Shown here piece after piece: positions 19,272 to 27,908 of a DNA stretch of 64,000 nt. Origin of the DNA: Nocardia nova (GTDB taxonomy: Bacteria > Actinomycetota > Actinomycetes > Mycobacteriales > Mycobacteriaceae); assembly GCF_002933465.1 (NCBI RefSeq), contig NZ_PSZE01000003.1, positions 334,040 through 398,039 of the forward strand. Direction: 5' to 3'. The stretch's first letter is position 1. Each line of letters starts with the position of its first letter. Under the pieces are notes generated by a model that saw nothing but the letters and a program-made list of their open reading frames with translations, was not told the DNA's origin and ran no database searches. The translations under genes and the position numbers were made by a program.

Positions 19272-20444
19272 GTGAATCGGGAGTGGCTGGAAAAGGACTT
19301 CTACAAAGAGCTGGGTATTTCCTCCAGCGCGACCCAGGACGAGATCAAGAAGGCCTACCGGAAACTGGCCCGGGATCTGCATCCGGACAAGAATCCGGGA
19401 GACACCAAGGCCGAGGAGCGCTTCAAAGCGGTCAGCGAGGCGCATGCCGTGCTGGCCGATCCGGAGAAGCGCAAGGAGTACGACGAGGCCCGGCGGTTGT
19501 TCGCCAGCGGCGGTTTCGGCCGCGGCGGCTACGCGCCGGGTGGCGGCTACGCCGGCGGTGGCGGCTTCTCCAACGAATTCAACCTGGGTGACATCTTCGG
19601 CGGCGCGGCCGCCGGCGCGGGTGACGGCGGTCTGGGGGATATCCTCGGCGGCCTGTTCAACCGCGGCGGCACACGGACCACGTCGCGCCCGCGACGGGGC
19701 AGCGATGTGGAGACCGAGACGACTCTCGGGTTCCGCGAGGCGGCTCAGGGCGTGACCGTTCCGCTGCGGATGACCAGTCCGTCGCCGTGTACGACCTGTC
19801 ACGGCAGCGGCGCCAAGCCGGGCACCAGCCCGCGAGTGTGCCCGCACTGCAACGGAACCGGCGTGATCAGCCGCAATCAGGGCGCGTTCGGTTTCAGTGA
19901 ACCCTGCGACGACTGCCGTGGCACCGGCTCGATCATCGACGACCCGTGCACCGACTGTCACGGCACCGGTATCCAGAACCGGACCCGCACCATCACCGTG
20001 CGCATCCCGCCCGGAGTGCGCGACGGGCAGCGGATCCGGCTGGCCGGCCAAGGCGAGGCGGGCCTGCGCGGCGCGCCCGCGGGCGACCTGTACGTCACCG
20101 TACATGTCAGCCAGGACAAGGTCTTCGGCCGCAACGGCGACGATCTGACCCTGGTGCTGCCGGTCAGCTACAGCGAATTGGTGCTGGGTACAACGGTTTC
20201 CGTGCCTACACTGGAAGGCAGAGTCGGAGTGAAGGTGCCACCCGGCACCGCCGACGGCCGGACGCTGCGAGTGCGCGGGCGCGGTGTGCCCAAGCGCGGC
20301 GGCGGCGCCGGTGACCTGCTGGTCACGGTGAAGGTCGCGGTACCGCAGAAGCTGGACGACGAAGCCACCGAGGCGCTGCGGCGCTACGCGGAGGCGGAGA
20401 AGGCCGGCGGGTTCGACCCGCGCGCAGGTTGGGCAGGTGCGTAA
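19272..20444 (+). CDS. dnaJ: Chaperone protein DnaJ (type I, DnaJ1-like)
   Basis: A 390-residue type I J-protein. The J domain has the HPD triad ([11 protein letters not shown], about residues 32-43). A Gly-rich linker follows (residues 80-140). Four zinc-finger CxxCxGxG repeats are all intact: [32 protein letters not shown]. The C-terminal client-binding domains include [23 protein letters not shown] 19272 follows a GGAGGAG ribosome site, 39 bases after grpE. Stop TAA overlaps the hspR ATG. Confidence 0.97.
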   Translation: MNREWLEKDFYKELGISSSATQDEIKKAYRKLARDLHPDKNPGDTKAEERFKAVSEAHAVLADPEKRKEYDEARRLFASGGFGRGGYAPGGGYAGGGGFSNEFNLGDIFGGAAAGAGDGGLGDILGGLFNRGGTRTTSRPRRGSDVETETTLGFREAAQGVTVPLRMTSPSPCTTCHGSGAKPGTSPRVCPHCNGTGVISRNQGAFGFSEPCDDCRGTGSIIDDPCTDCHGTGIQNRTRTITVRIPPGVRDGQRIRLAGQGEAGLRGAPAGDLYVTVHVSQDKVFGRNGDDLTLVLPVSYSELVLGTTVSVPTLEGRVGVKVPPGTADGRTLRVRGRGVPKRGGGAGDLLVTVKVAVPQKLDDEATEALRRYAEAEKAGGFDPRAGWAGA

Positions 20445-20839
20445 TGAACGGTGATCCGAAGAATCGGGCAACCGGCACCGAGTACTTCATGATCTCGGTG
20501 GCGGCTCAGCTGGCGGGAATGCACGCGCAGACGCTGCGGACCTATGACAGGCTGGGATTGGTTACGCCGCAACGCACTTCCGGCGGCGGCCGACGTTATT
20601 CGTCCCGGGATGTGGAACTGCTCCGCGAGGTGCAGCGCCTGTCCCAGGACGAGGGCGTCAACCTGGCCGGGATCAAGCGGATCATCGAACTCACCAATCA
20701 GGTCGAGGCGCTGCAGCAGCGGGTGGGTGAATTGACCGCCGAGGTCGAACGCCTGCGCGCTGGGCACCGGCCCGATATGGCTCCGCCACAACGCAGTACC
20801 GCACTGGTGGTGTGGCAGCCGCGCAACAAACGGCGGTAG
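20444..20839 (+). CDS. hspR: Heat-shock repressor HspR (MerR family)
   Basis: A 131-residue MerR-type repressor. The winged helix-turn-helix (VAAQLAGMHAQTLRTYDRLG, about residues 17-36, then GGGRRYSSRDVELLREVQRL) is followed by a dimerising coiled coil (VEALQQRVGELTAEVERLRA). The C-terminal VVWQPRNKRR is basic. The ATG overlaps the dnaJ stop (TAATG), so HspR is made in step with the chaperones. HspR represses through HAIR sites; two are visible here, at 16533 before dnaK and at 30318 before clpB. Confidence 0.96.
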   Translation: MNGDPKNRATGTEYFMISVAAQLAGMHAQTLRTYDRLGLVTPQRTSGGGRRYSSRDVELLREVQRLSQDEGVNLAGIKRIIELTNQVEALQQRVGELTAEVERLRAGHRPDMAPPQRSTALVVWQPRNKRR

Positions 20840-20844
20840 GCGGG

Positions 20845-20874
20845 TTCGGCTCCACATCGTTCGGCTCCACATCG
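20845..20874. repeat. 15-bp direct repeat, two copies
   Basis: The unit TTCGGCTCCACATCG is repeated exactly at 20845-20859 and 20860-20874, immediately downstream of hspR and before the terminator hairpin. Confidence 0.85.
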
Positions 20875-20913
20875 TTAGACTCCGGGGCGTTCCACTACCG
20901 AAAACCCCGTGCG

Positions 20914-20940
20914 ACAGCGCCCCCGAATCGGGGGCGCTGT
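20914..20940 (+). terminator. Terminator of the dnaK operon
   Basis: A near-perfect palindrome: ACAGCGCCCCCGA (20914-20926) pairs with TCGGGGGCGCTGT (20928-20940). The stem is very GC-rich and stable. No T-run follows, as is common in high-GC actinobacteria. It closes dnaK-grpE-dnaJ-hspR. Confidence 0.75.
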
Positions 20941-21252
20941 TCGCGTATCCGGACCTCACTCCGGCGCTCAGCATGCACCCGGCAAATGTGCAAATCGCAT
21001 ATCGAGTCGTGCGCGACCACTCCCGAACACACCGAAATACATGGCGTGTCACGGTCTTTGAGTCGGTTTTCAGGGGGCTACACACTCCGGGATCTCGGTT
21101 CGGCCGAATTACCTCCCTGTTGTTCCATCAGTGTGGCCCGCGCCCGGCAAACCTCGCCTACACTCGATTTCCATCGGCTGCGCCGCGTGTCCGGCGGCAC
21201 CGCGCTCACCGGACCGGCCCGTGTTCGACGTGCGAAATGGGGTTGTGGACAG

Positions 21253-22422
21253 ATGGATTCGCGGACCGTCGCGCTGATCAGAACGACGTTCAAGGCGGTT
21301 GCCGCGGAGGAAGGCGGCCCGGAACAGCTCGCGCGCTCCTTCTACGCCATTCTGTTCACCGAACATCCCCATATTCGCGACTTCTTTCCCGCCGCCCTGG
21401 AGGCGCAGCGCGACCGGCTGGTCAAGGCCATCGGTTATGCCGTGGATCAGCTGGAAGAACCCGAACGTCTCCTGCCCTTCCTCGCTCAACTCGGCCGCGA
21501 TCACCGTAAATACGGTGTCGTCGCCGAACATTATGCGGCGGTGGGCCATTCGCTCAAACGCGCGTTGCGGGCGCACACCGGCACCGAAATGTGGACCGAC
21601 GAGGTCGATCAGGCCTGGGATGCCGGGCTGGCGCTCATCGCCGAGACGATGATCGGCGCGGCGGAACAGGAGACCACACCCCCGGTCTGGACCGGAACCG
21701 TGGTCGAACATCGCGAGGTGCTCTGCAACCTGGTGGTGGTCCGATTGCAGTTGGATCAGCCGATGGCCTATGCCGCCGGCCAGTATCTCAGCGTGCAGAT
21801 ACCGGCACGCCCACGGATGTGGCGCTATCTGTCGCCGGCGATACCGTCCAATCCGCAGGGCGAGATCGAATTCCACATTCGTAGCGTGAGCGGCGGCTGG
21901 GTGAGCCCCGCGATGGTGTCACGCACCGTGGTCGGCGATCAGTGGTTGCTGGGCGCGCCGCTGGGCGGGCTCGGAGTGCCGCGCAATACTCGCCGCACGA
22001 TGCTGATGGTTGGCTGCGGCACCGGCATCGCCCCGCTGCGCGCGCAACTGCTCGCGATGAGCCGGCGCCGGTCGAATCCGAAGGTGCACCTGTTCGTCGG
22101 CGGCCACCACCCGTGCGACCTCTACGACCTACCGACGCTGAGCACCCTCGCCGTCGGCAACCGCTGGCTGACCGTCACCCCGGTTACCGAGAGCGACGAC
22201 AACCCATGGTGGCACTACAACCCCGACGAGCCCCCCGTGGATCTCCCGGCCATCGAACCCCGCCGAACCGGGCAGATCGGCAGAATCGTCGCCGAGAGCG
22301 GAGACTGGTCGGACTGCGACGTGCAGCTCGCCGGCTCCCCGAGCACGGTGCAGACCACCAAGTTCCGCCTGATGGCAGCCGGCACCCCCGGCGAGAACAT
22401 TCGCCACGACCCGCTGTTCTGA
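21253..22422 (+). CDS. Flavohaemoglobin-like oxidoreductase (Rv0385-like)
   Basis: A 389-residue two-domain protein. Residues 1-140 are a globin (RSFYAILFTEHPHIRDFFP; proximal-histidine region LGRDHRKYGV). Residues 150-389 are a ferredoxin-reductase domain, with FAD-site MWRYLSPAIPSNP, an NAD-binding GCGTGIAPLRAQ and a C-terminal VQLAGSPSTVQTT. The FAD motif differs from the RxYS of classical NO dioxygenases, which fits the 'type II' flavohaemoglobins of actinobacteria. Start ATG 21253 (MDSRTVALIRTTF) is where globin similarity begins. A paralogue lies at 28990-30147. NO detoxification or another redox role is possible; sequence does not decide. Confidence 0.85.
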   Translation: MDSRTVALIRTTFKAVAAEEGGPEQLARSFYAILFTEHPHIRDFFPAALEAQRDRLVKAIGYAVDQLEEPERLLPFLAQLGRDHRKYGVVAEHYAAVGHSLKRALRAHTGTEMWTDEVDQAWDAGLALIAETMIGAAEQETTPPVWTGTVVEHREVLCNLVVVRLQLDQPMAYAAGQYLSVQIPARPRMWRYLSPAIPSNPQGEIEFHIRSVSGGWVSPAMVSRTVVGDQWLLGAPLGGLGVPRNTRRTMLMVGCGTGIAPLRAQLLAMSRRRSNPKVHLFVGGHHPCDLYDLPTLSTLAVGNRWLTVTPVTESDDNPWWHYNPDEPPVDLPAIEPRRTGQIGRIVAESGDWSDCDVQLAGSPSTVQTTKFRLMAAGTPGENIRHDPLF

Positions 22423-22459
22423 ACCTCGGCGAGCGTCCGGCCGCACGAGGCGGCAGGTA

Positions 22460-22660
22460 TCAGGCGAACTCGCCGCCGGTGATACCGGCGGTGAAGGCAT
22501 CCCACTCGGCTGCCGAGAACATCAGGGCGGGGCCGGTGGGATTCTTCGAGTCACGGACTCCCACAACGTTGTTCGGCAGGAAGGCGACCTCGACGCAGTT
22601 CCGGGAGCCGTCACTGCGCCCACTCTTGAACCATCGCGCATTCGATAGATCGGCTGTCAT
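22460..22660 (-). CDS. DUF397 protein
   Basis: A 66-residue DUF397 protein, recognised by ARWFKSGRSDGSRNCVEVAF, VGVRDSKNPTGPAL and FSAAEWDAFTAGI. The start ATG overlaps the stop of the upstream regulator gene (22657-22660). DUF397 genes almost always follow a DUF5753/XRE regulator in actinobacteria, in pairs related to the bldB/whiJ-type systems of Streptomyces. Likely a small partner or antagonist of that regulator. Confidence 0.9.
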   Translation of the reverse strand: MTADLSNARWFKSGRSDGSRNCVEVAFLPNNVVGVRDSKNPTGPALMFSAAEWDAFTAGITGGEFA

Positions 22661-23536
22661 AACGCGTACTCCTTCGCGATCTGCCGAAGCAACGCCCGGC
22701 TGGCCACGGCATCCAGAACGCTTCGCCGTAGATCCTCGTATGCCTGATTGTAGCGTTGCACTGCATCTGGTTTTTCGAGATACAACTCCCCCATGAACCC
22801 CTCGACGTACACCACCGGCGGCTCAACATAATCGCCTTGTCGAGACGATCCGAATTCCATGATGACGAATGGACCAACCGCTTGGCCGAGCGGGAAACCT
22901 GCACTGGCAGGCAAGATGTGGACGCCGACGTTGGAGCGGGTGCCCATGTCGGCCAGGTGTTTGAGCTGAGCGGCCATCACCTTCGGTCCGCCAACAACAC
23001 GCCGCAGCGCGGACTCGCCGAGAATCACGTCCAGCCCTGCCGGTTGATACTTGCGCGTAATCCTGGTCTGCCTGCGCATACGCAAACGCACCCTCCGGTC
23101 GTGCTCCTCCGAACGCTCATCCGGGTGGGCTGCGTAGCAGATGGCGCTGGCATACCCCGGCGTCTGCAACAGACCCGGTACAAGTTCGGGCTCATAGGTC
23201 TTGAGCCGCTGCGCCGAAGCTTCGAGTCCTACATAGAATTCGAAACCTTGCGGGATTACATCGCCGTACTCGCACCACCAATTCTGCTCATTGCCCTGCA
23301 CTGCAAGGGCTTTCATGGCATCGGTATGGTCATCGTCGAATCCGTAGATCTTGCACAGCGCCTCGACGTCCACCTCGCGCAGATGAGCCACCATGCCCTG
23401 CTCGATCCGCTGGACGGTGCTCGCACTGCGCTGAATCATCTGCGCGGCCTCGTGCAGTGTCAGCCCGCACTCCTCACGCCACTTGCGCAGGTACCGCCCG
23501 AGTCGCCGCCGGCAATGTAGATCCGTTCTCCGGCAT
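22657..23536 (-). CDS. XRE-family regulator with DUF5753 domain, frameshifted near its N-terminus
   Basis: The continuous frame from 23439 gives 260 residues that begin in the middle of the helix-turn-helix (MIQRSASTVQRIEQG) and continue through a DUF5753 domain (YEPELVPGLLQTPGYASAIC; VGVHILPASAG). Upstream in the same frame the rest of the domain is present (LGRYLRKWREECGLTLHEAA) but with no start codon. A strong GGGAGG ribosome site and ATG at 23536 open another frame (MPENGSTLP) that should join it; the two are out of register by one base at about 23504-23512, in a CCGCCGG run. So either the gene is inactivated by a one-base indel or the assembly has an error there. Pairs with the DUF397 gene. 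Confidence 0.8.
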
Positions 23537-23751
23537 GCCTGCCTCCCGTCAGGTCCGATGGTCCCGCCAGCACATCATTGGGCAAACCTGCACTGCCCCA
23601 ACCATTTTCGGATCCCATAGGATCCCCGCATAACACCAGGAAGTGTTGCATCTTTCGGCACGTCTGCATCGCAGATGGAGCGACAGAAGGAACCAACCGA
23701 CCCGACCGAGCGTCCAGTAAGGTAGGTGAATCGCACGTAGGGAGGGCTGGC

Positions 23752-24123
23752 GTGGACGTAGGAATGTCGACGGCGAACGGGCTGTGGCAGCAGGCGGTCT
23801 CGGGGACGTTCCGGCTCGAAGCGGATGCCGCACAGCGCTGCGCCCGTGTGTACACACGATTCGTGGAGGAGACGTTGGAGCCGCAGATCGACAGGGTCAA
23901 GCGCTCGGTGCAGATCGAAGGATTCGGAGGCTTCGACTCGGCACGTCAGCTCCAAGGCGGTTTCGTCGCGAAGTCCGAAAACATGATCGAAGCTCTCAAC
24001 GGGATGCGGGACGCTGCGGTGAAAATGGCAGCGGCCTATCTGCGGGCCGGGAATCTGATCGCGGACACCGATGCTGATAATAAGAGCGCAATCAAAGCGG
24101 CTGTCGAGCGAGGAAAGCGATGA
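23752..24123 (+). CDS. Small ESX-associated protein (secretion target-like)
   Basis: A 123-residue, mostly helical protein with no signal peptide. The region FGGFDSARQLQGGFVAKSEN followed by AAAYLRAGNLIADTD resembles small helical proteins that open ESX/type VII-associated clusters in Nocardia. GTG 23752 follows GGAGGG by six bases; an internal ATG at 23764 is also possible. Its end overlaps the DUF3558 lipoprotein start (ATGA), so the two are coupled. First gene of a four-gene unit (23752-26850). The family assignment is moderate: no WxG motif is seen. Confidence 0.65.
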   Translation: MDVGMSTANGLWQQAVSGTFRLEADAAQRCARVYTRFVEETLEPQIDRVKRSVQIEGFGGFDSARQLQGGFVAKSENMIEALNGMRDAAVKMAAAYLRAGNLIADTDADNKSAIKAAVERGKR

Positions 24124-24737
24124 TCAGAATGCGTACAGCGCTCATTGTGAGTGCGGCATGTTTATCATTTGTCGTCTTGACGAGCGGATGCTCACTCGGA
24201 ACCGGCGGATCAATATCGGAGAAATCCATTTCTCCGCAGAGTGTCGCTCCATCACGCCCGACCTTGACTGCCAGCAAACTTCAACCACCGCCGCAACATA
24301 ATAAGTACACAACACAGGGACGTCCTGAAGTCGTCTTCGATCCCTGCACCTGGATCAGCGATGACACAATCAGGGAATCAGGGTTCGATCCGGCCACGCG
24401 GAAGCGTGGCGACGACATGATCGCTGAGTACAGCTTCCTCACCTGCGACTTTTCGTCAGATTCCGAGCGGTTGATGTTGAATTCAGGAAATGCGACTTGG
24501 GATGAGGATTTACAAAAGGTCGGCGCCTACAGCGATCCGATAATTGTTAATGGTCGAGAAGCGCTGCGGGTGCACGATCCAAAGCTTTCGGATGATTGTC
24601 AGGTCGACCTCAGGACCAGAGTAGGTTTCGTCCAGATCACCGTGTCGCCGGGTACGTGGAGTTCTGACCCTGTCGATTGCAATAGGGCGATGACCATCGC
24701 CTCCAATATCGAGAAAGAAATCGGCAAGGACAACTGA
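24120..24737 (+). CDS. DUF3558 lipoprotein
   Basis: A 205-residue lipoprotein. A signal peptide (residues 1-23) ends in the lipobox LTSGC, so it should be anchored outside the membrane. The DUF3558 core is visible: FDPCTWISDDTIRESGFDP, LTCDFSS and a conserved-cysteine DCQVDL region. DUF3558 lipoproteins are frequent next to ESX-type gene sets in actinobacteria. GC content is lower here than in flanking housekeeping genes (many AAT, TCA codons), which suggests recent arrival or fast change. Overlaps the upstream gene by four bases. Confidence 0.85.
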   Translation: MIRMRTALIVSAACLSFVVLTSGCSLGTGGSISEKSISPQSVAPSRPTLTASKLQPPPQHNKYTTQGRPEVVFDPCTWISDDTIRESGFDPATRKRGDDMIAEYSFLTCDFSSDSERLMLNSGNATWDEDLQKVGAYSDPIIVNGREALRVHDPKLSDDCQVDLRTRVGFVQITVSPGTWSSDPVDCNRAMTIASNIEKEIGKDN

Positions 24738-24739
24738 TC

Positions 24740-26131
24740 ATGGCCGATCCGAAATCCATCGATATCAACTGGAACGCGCCGGCCCTGTCCGTATTGCGCC
24801 CCGATGACAAGCGTGGTGAGCAAGACACCCGAACTCCGGCGATTCAGGCGCGGGATCAGCAGCAGGGCGCGCAGTTCATGCAGTCCGGTATGCAGGGGCG
24901 GAGTACGGACCCGGACTACATCAATCGGTTGGAGCGGTTCGAGGGTGTGCCGCATGCGGAGATCTACCAGCATGCGCAGGAGATGAATCCCGGTGCGATG
25001 CATACTCTGGCGGATTCCTGGATCAAGATGTCCACCGAAATCAGTGGTGGCCTGATGGGGATGCACATGTCGATCCAGAAGGAACTCGCGCAGGGGATCG
25101 ACGGGCAGATGGCCGACGCGGCGCTGGCCGCCGCGCAGAAGTTCTACACACAGGCGCACGATGTGCAGGATGTCATCGCGAGCTGTGGTCATCGAGTGAA
25201 AGCTGCGGCGCACGCGGCGGAGGTCGTCAAGATGACGGTGCCGCCACCGGCAGGGCCGTTGCACAGCGGCGATGTGCCCGACGTCATCCAGGGAATGCAG
25301 GTGGCCATCGCCGCCCAGATATCGGGCATTGCCTCCGACAGCGACAGTATCGACGTCGCCTACAAGAAGGGTGCCGAAGCGCTGCGCCAGGCGGCCGTGG
25401 ATGCGATGAACAACCATTACAAGCCGTCGTATCCGCCTGCGGGGGCGGGAATTCCGACCTTCGTGCCGGTGAGTGCGCCCGGCGACGGCGGTAACGACAA
25501 CACCAACAGCGGTGGTAACAACCCCGGCATCAACCGGCCGGGCACGATGGGGGACGGTACCAACACAACCGGCCCGGGCAAGGACGAAAATCCGAGCGGT
25601 ACAACGGAATCGAGCGATTCCGGTAATCCGGCCGATTCACCGCGCACCGACCCCTCAGCGGCAGCCGCCGACGGCGGGGCGCAGAATCCGGCGGGCAGCC
25701 GGCTCCCGGACGCCACCAGCGCGGCCTCCGCGACCGGCACCCGTCCGGCAGGATTCGAAGCGGCCGGGTCGGGCTACAGCCCGGGAACCGGCTTCTCCTC
25801 CGGATTCGGTCGCCCCGGAAGTGCTTCGGGGGTCGGTGGGCGCGGCGGATCCATCGCGGGAATGCTGGGCAGCACCACCTCGCCTACTTCTCCCATCGGT
25901 GCTGCGGCCGCCGCATCGGGCAGGCCGGGAATGAGCGGCATGCCGGGCATGGGCGGTGCCGGGGCGAAAAGGTCCGACGATGCCGAGCGGGAGCACAAAA
26001 CTCCCGATTACCTGATCATGGATCGCGAAGAAGAATTGATCGGGCCCATCGACCCCGCCGCTCCGGGCGCGATCGGTGGGGACGTCCCCGCGGCGCAACC
26101 GGCACCGGGCACAGGCAGTGGCCCGCGGTGA
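24740..26131 (+). CDS. PPE-like ESX substrate with Gly/Ser/Pro-rich C-terminus
   Basis: A 463-residue protein. Residues 1-215 are helical and resemble the PPE/WXG100-type fold (DYINRLERFEGVPHAEIYQH; ADSWIKMSTEISGGLMGMHM; AQKFYTQAHDVQDVIASCGH), although the exact PPE motif is absent. Residues 230-430 are Gly/Asn/Ser/Pro-rich with motifs such as GSGYSPGTGFSSGFGRP. The end (EHKTPDYLIMDREEELIGP) is a conserved-looking tail often seen in these Nocardia proteins. It starts two bases after the DUF3558 gene and overlaps the EspG-like gene, as expected for a secreted substrate and its chaperone. Confidence 0.72.
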   Translation: MADPKSIDINWNAPALSVLRPDDKRGEQDTRTPAIQARDQQQGAQFMQSGMQGRSTDPDYINRLERFEGVPHAEIYQHAQEMNPGAMHTLADSWIKMSTEISGGLMGMHMSIQKELAQGIDGQMADAALAAAQKFYTQAHDVQDVIASCGHRVKAAAHAAEVVKMTVPPPAGPLHSGDVPDVIQGMQVAIAAQISGIASDSDSIDVAYKKGAEALRQAAVDAMNNHYKPSYPPAGAGIPTFVPVSAPGDGGNDNTNSGGNNPGINRPGTMGDGTNTTGPGKDENPSGTTESSDSGNPADSPRTDPSAAAADGGAQNPAGSRLPDATSAASATGTRPAGFEAAGSGYSPGTGFSSGFGRPGSASGVGGRGGSIAGMLGSTTSPTSPIGAAAAASGRPGMSGMPGMGGAGAKRSDDAEREHKTPDYLIMDREEELIGPIDPAAPGAIGGDVPAAQPAPGTGSGPR

Positions 26132-26850
26132 CATGGGAATTCACCCCCGATGAGTTCATGCATGTCTGGACGGAGACCGGACAGGACCGGTATCCATTTC
26201 CGCTGCAATTGATGTCGTCGGTGCGGTGGGAAGACGAATTCGAGCGGCTGCATTCCGACCTGCGCGACCGTCTGCCGCTGGGTGGTGACCCGGATCTGTC
26301 GGCCGCGCTACGGGTGGCCGCCACACCGGAGTCGACCCTGGCGCTGACCGGAACCCGCAAGCGCCCGCTCCGAGCATTCGGCGCTATAGCGTCCGGCGTC
26401 GGAATCACCGTGGTCCAACGCCCTGGGCCGACAGCCGAGTTCGGCGGCAACGTGGTGGTCGAGGTCGGAACCCCGGCGATCGTGGTGAAGGTGTTCGCGG
26501 CCGTGCTCGGCAACGTCCCCGGCGGGCAGCGACCGGCGCTGGTCGAAAGCATCGACCGCCTGCGCCTGAGCCTCGAATCCTGGACCGGATCGCAGGAGAC
26601 CACCACGGACCGCATGCGTGCGCTACTACGCGCACCACGCACAGGCTCCGGACATGTGGAGCTATGCCGCGCTCTCCGCAGCCCCCGCCCCCAACCCGCG
26701 CAACATCTGAGCTGGTTCGACGTCGAAAACGACGGCCGCTACCTCCACCGCCAACGCTTCAACGATTTCCACATCGAACCCTGCCCAGCGGACCGATTAC
26801 GTCGCGAACTCACCGCCATGATCCAAGCGACCCAAGACTTTCCGGACTGA
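26128..26850 (+). CDS. EspG-like ESX secretion-associated chaperone
   Basis: A 240-residue cytosolic protein of the EspG family. The N-terminal MTWEFTPDEFMHVWTETG and the RYPFPLQ segment are typical, followed by an alpha/beta body with TVVQRPGPTAEFGGNVVVEV and a C-terminal DRLRRELTAMIQ helix. EspG proteins bind PPE-type substrates and hand them to an ESX machine. Its ATG overlaps the stop of the PPE-like gene (ATGA). The ESX core genes are not in this window, so the module must use a system encoded elsewhere. Confidence 0.8.
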   Translation: MTWEFTPDEFMHVWTETGQDRYPFPLQLMSSVRWEDEFERLHSDLRDRLPLGGDPDLSAALRVAATPESTLALTGTRKRPLRAFGAIASGVGITVVQRPGPTAEFGGNVVVEVGTPAIVVKVFAAVLGNVPGGQRPALVESIDRLRLSLESWTGSQETTTDRMRALLRAPRTGSGHVELCRALRSPRPQPAQHLSWFDVENDGRYLHRQRFNDFHIEPCPADRLRRELTAMIQATQDFPD

Positions 26851-27174
26851 TCATGCCGCGCCCGGCCAACCGGGGATCGGTCTGGTTTGTTCCTGCGTAC
26901 TCACGAAAGTGCTACGAAGATCCTGGCATGCGTCGCGATCACGTTCCGGCTCGTCGGCAATGCCCCAATACTCGGTGTACCAGTCGCCGAACACGTCACC
27001 GACAGGACGTCGACCGGCACCGAACTGACTTTCCGGTGGCCTCTTGCCCGTGCGCACATAGCGCAGTTCCATCGGCAGGACGCCGTCGCAAATGACAGCA
27101 CTCGTCGAACCGTCTTGCCCGGCAGTCGATCTCACGATCTTCAACGGATATATCTTGATCCGATAATCCTGCAT
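26851..27174 (-). CDS. Hypothetical protein
   Basis: An open frame of about 107 residues starting MQDYRIKIYPLKIVRSTAG and containing YVRTGKRPPESQFGAGRRP and FGDWYTEYWGIADEPERDRD. I do not recognise a family. A GAGAAG sequence lies before ATG 27174. A longer reading to 27309 exists but overlaps the start of the next plus-strand gene. The stop is immediately next to that of the EspG-like gene, sharing a TGATCA palindrome, in a convergent arrangement. GC content falls near its 5' end. Could be a small accessory cargo gene. Confidence 0.45.
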   Translation of the reverse strand: MQDYRIKIYPLKIVRSTAGQDGSTSAVICDGVLPMELRYVRTGKRPPESQFGAGRRPVGDVFGDWYTEYWGIADEPERDRDACQDLRSTFVSTQEQTRPIPGWPGAA

Positions 27175-27272
27175 ATAATCATCTTCTCGCGATAGATCGT
27201 ATGAACCTCGATCCGCTCGTGTGAATCCCGGATATACAGCGCCGGCTCGGTGTGTATGAGTAAAGGAGCGCG

Positions 27273-27548
27273 TTGAGACGTCAGTACTGCCTGGCTTCCG
27301 GATACTCACAGAACCACCCGGAAATCATTTCACGATTCGACACCAGCCCTCCGGGGCAACTAGGGCCATATCCCAATCAGCTACTCAGCTGGGATGCTGC
27401 TGCTGACGATCCTGGCCGCTTCTTCAACACCTATGCAAGTATCAACGATCCTCAACTCGACAACTTCGACAGCTATTACGAACATGGGCTAGGCGATCCG
27501 TACATCCATGATCACAAGACGTCTCCCCGCCCTGGAGTTCCGCGGTGA
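27273..27548 (+). CDS. Small hypothetical protein, possibly a toxin or effector C-terminal fragment
   Basis: A 91-residue frame beginning at TTG 27273, preceded by AAAGGAG. The sequence is rich in Asn, Asp, Tyr and Pro (PNQLLSWDAAADDPGRFFNT; SYYEHGLGDPYIHDHK) and differs in composition from neighbours. It overlaps the next lipoprotein frame by four bases (GTGA). I recognise no family. The arrangement, a C-terminal-like piece followed by a coupled small lipoprotein, would fit a toxin fragment with an immunity lipoprotein, but this is only a suggestion. Confidence 0.4.
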   Translation: MRRQYCLASGYSQNHPEIISRFDTSPPGQLGPYPNQLLSWDAAADDPGRFFNTYASINDPQLDNFDSYYEHGLGDPYIHDHKTSPRPGVPR

Positions 27549-27901
27549 ACACGCTGATCAAGTTTCTTGCGTCTAGCCTGGTCCTGAGCTCGACGGTGAC
27601 GGTCCTATCTGGATGTGGTGGTCGGGGGCACGGTTCCGAGGGCGACACCTCGACTACTCCTGTCGACATTCCGAAGGTCAACATCGCGTTTCAGTGGGTA
27701 GATCCCATCGACAACCTGCGCAGCTCCGATGCGACATTCAATCGGGCATACGTCGAATCGGCTCTCGGTGATCTTGTCGGCGTCGGTGGCGATATCGGAG
27801 AAGGCCTGCAGATTCCATCCCAGGACTTGGGTTTTGGTGACAGCCACCGCTATCCCTCAATATCCGTGCCGCATTGCCCAGCGATGTCGGATCGATCTTG
27901 A
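27545..27901 (+). CDS. Truncated small lipoprotein
   Basis: A 118-residue frame with a good lipoprotein signal (MNTLIKFLASSLVLSS, lipobox LSGC at about residues 21-24). GTG start overlaps the upstream stop. After about residue 55-60 the sequence is the antisense of a WXG-like reading on the other strand (27740-27908), so only the first part is likely original and the gene looks cut by a rearrangement near 27730. Function unknown; an immunity lipoprotein is one possibility. Confidence 0.45.
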   Translation: MNTLIKFLASSLVLSSTVTVLSGCGGRGHGSEGDTSTTPVDIPKVNIAFQWVDPIDNLRSSDATFNRAYVESALGDLVGVGGDIGEGLQIPSQDLGFGDSHRYPSISVPHCPAMSDRS

Positions 27902-27908
27902 AAGTCAT
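27740..27908 (-). pseudogene. Remnants of two ESX/WXG-type proteins
   Basis: On the minus strand an ATG at 27908, with GGGGG in front, starts MTFKIDPTSLGNAARILRDS, which resembles the N-terminus of a small ESX-type protein but is lost after 21 residues. A GTG at 27847 in another frame then starts MAVTKTQVLGWNLQAFSDIA (followed by TDADKITESRFDV), like the helical N-terminus of WXG-type effectors, and degrades after about 35 residues. The two starts abut as if a deletion removed the body of the first gene and most of the second. Evidence is resemblance only. Confidence 0.4.

Larger units (their letters stand above)
20840..21252. other. 413-base intergenic region after hspR
   Basis: Holds a 15-base direct repeat (20845-20874), a strong hairpin (20914-20940) and then about 310 bases without a credible gene. 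The open frame that runs through it is a non-coding extension of the flavohaemoglobin gene. A TACACT hexamer near 21170 could be the -10 box for the flavohaemoglobin, leaving a leader of about 75 bases. No HAIR site was seen. Confidence 0.5.

Noticed and set aside
23460..23900. 146-codon minus-strand frame upstream of the DUF5753 regulator
   Set aside because: It crosses the promoter region of the ESX-type module and part of its first gene; no ribosome site. Its end only overlaps the helix-turn-helix region in a wrong frame.
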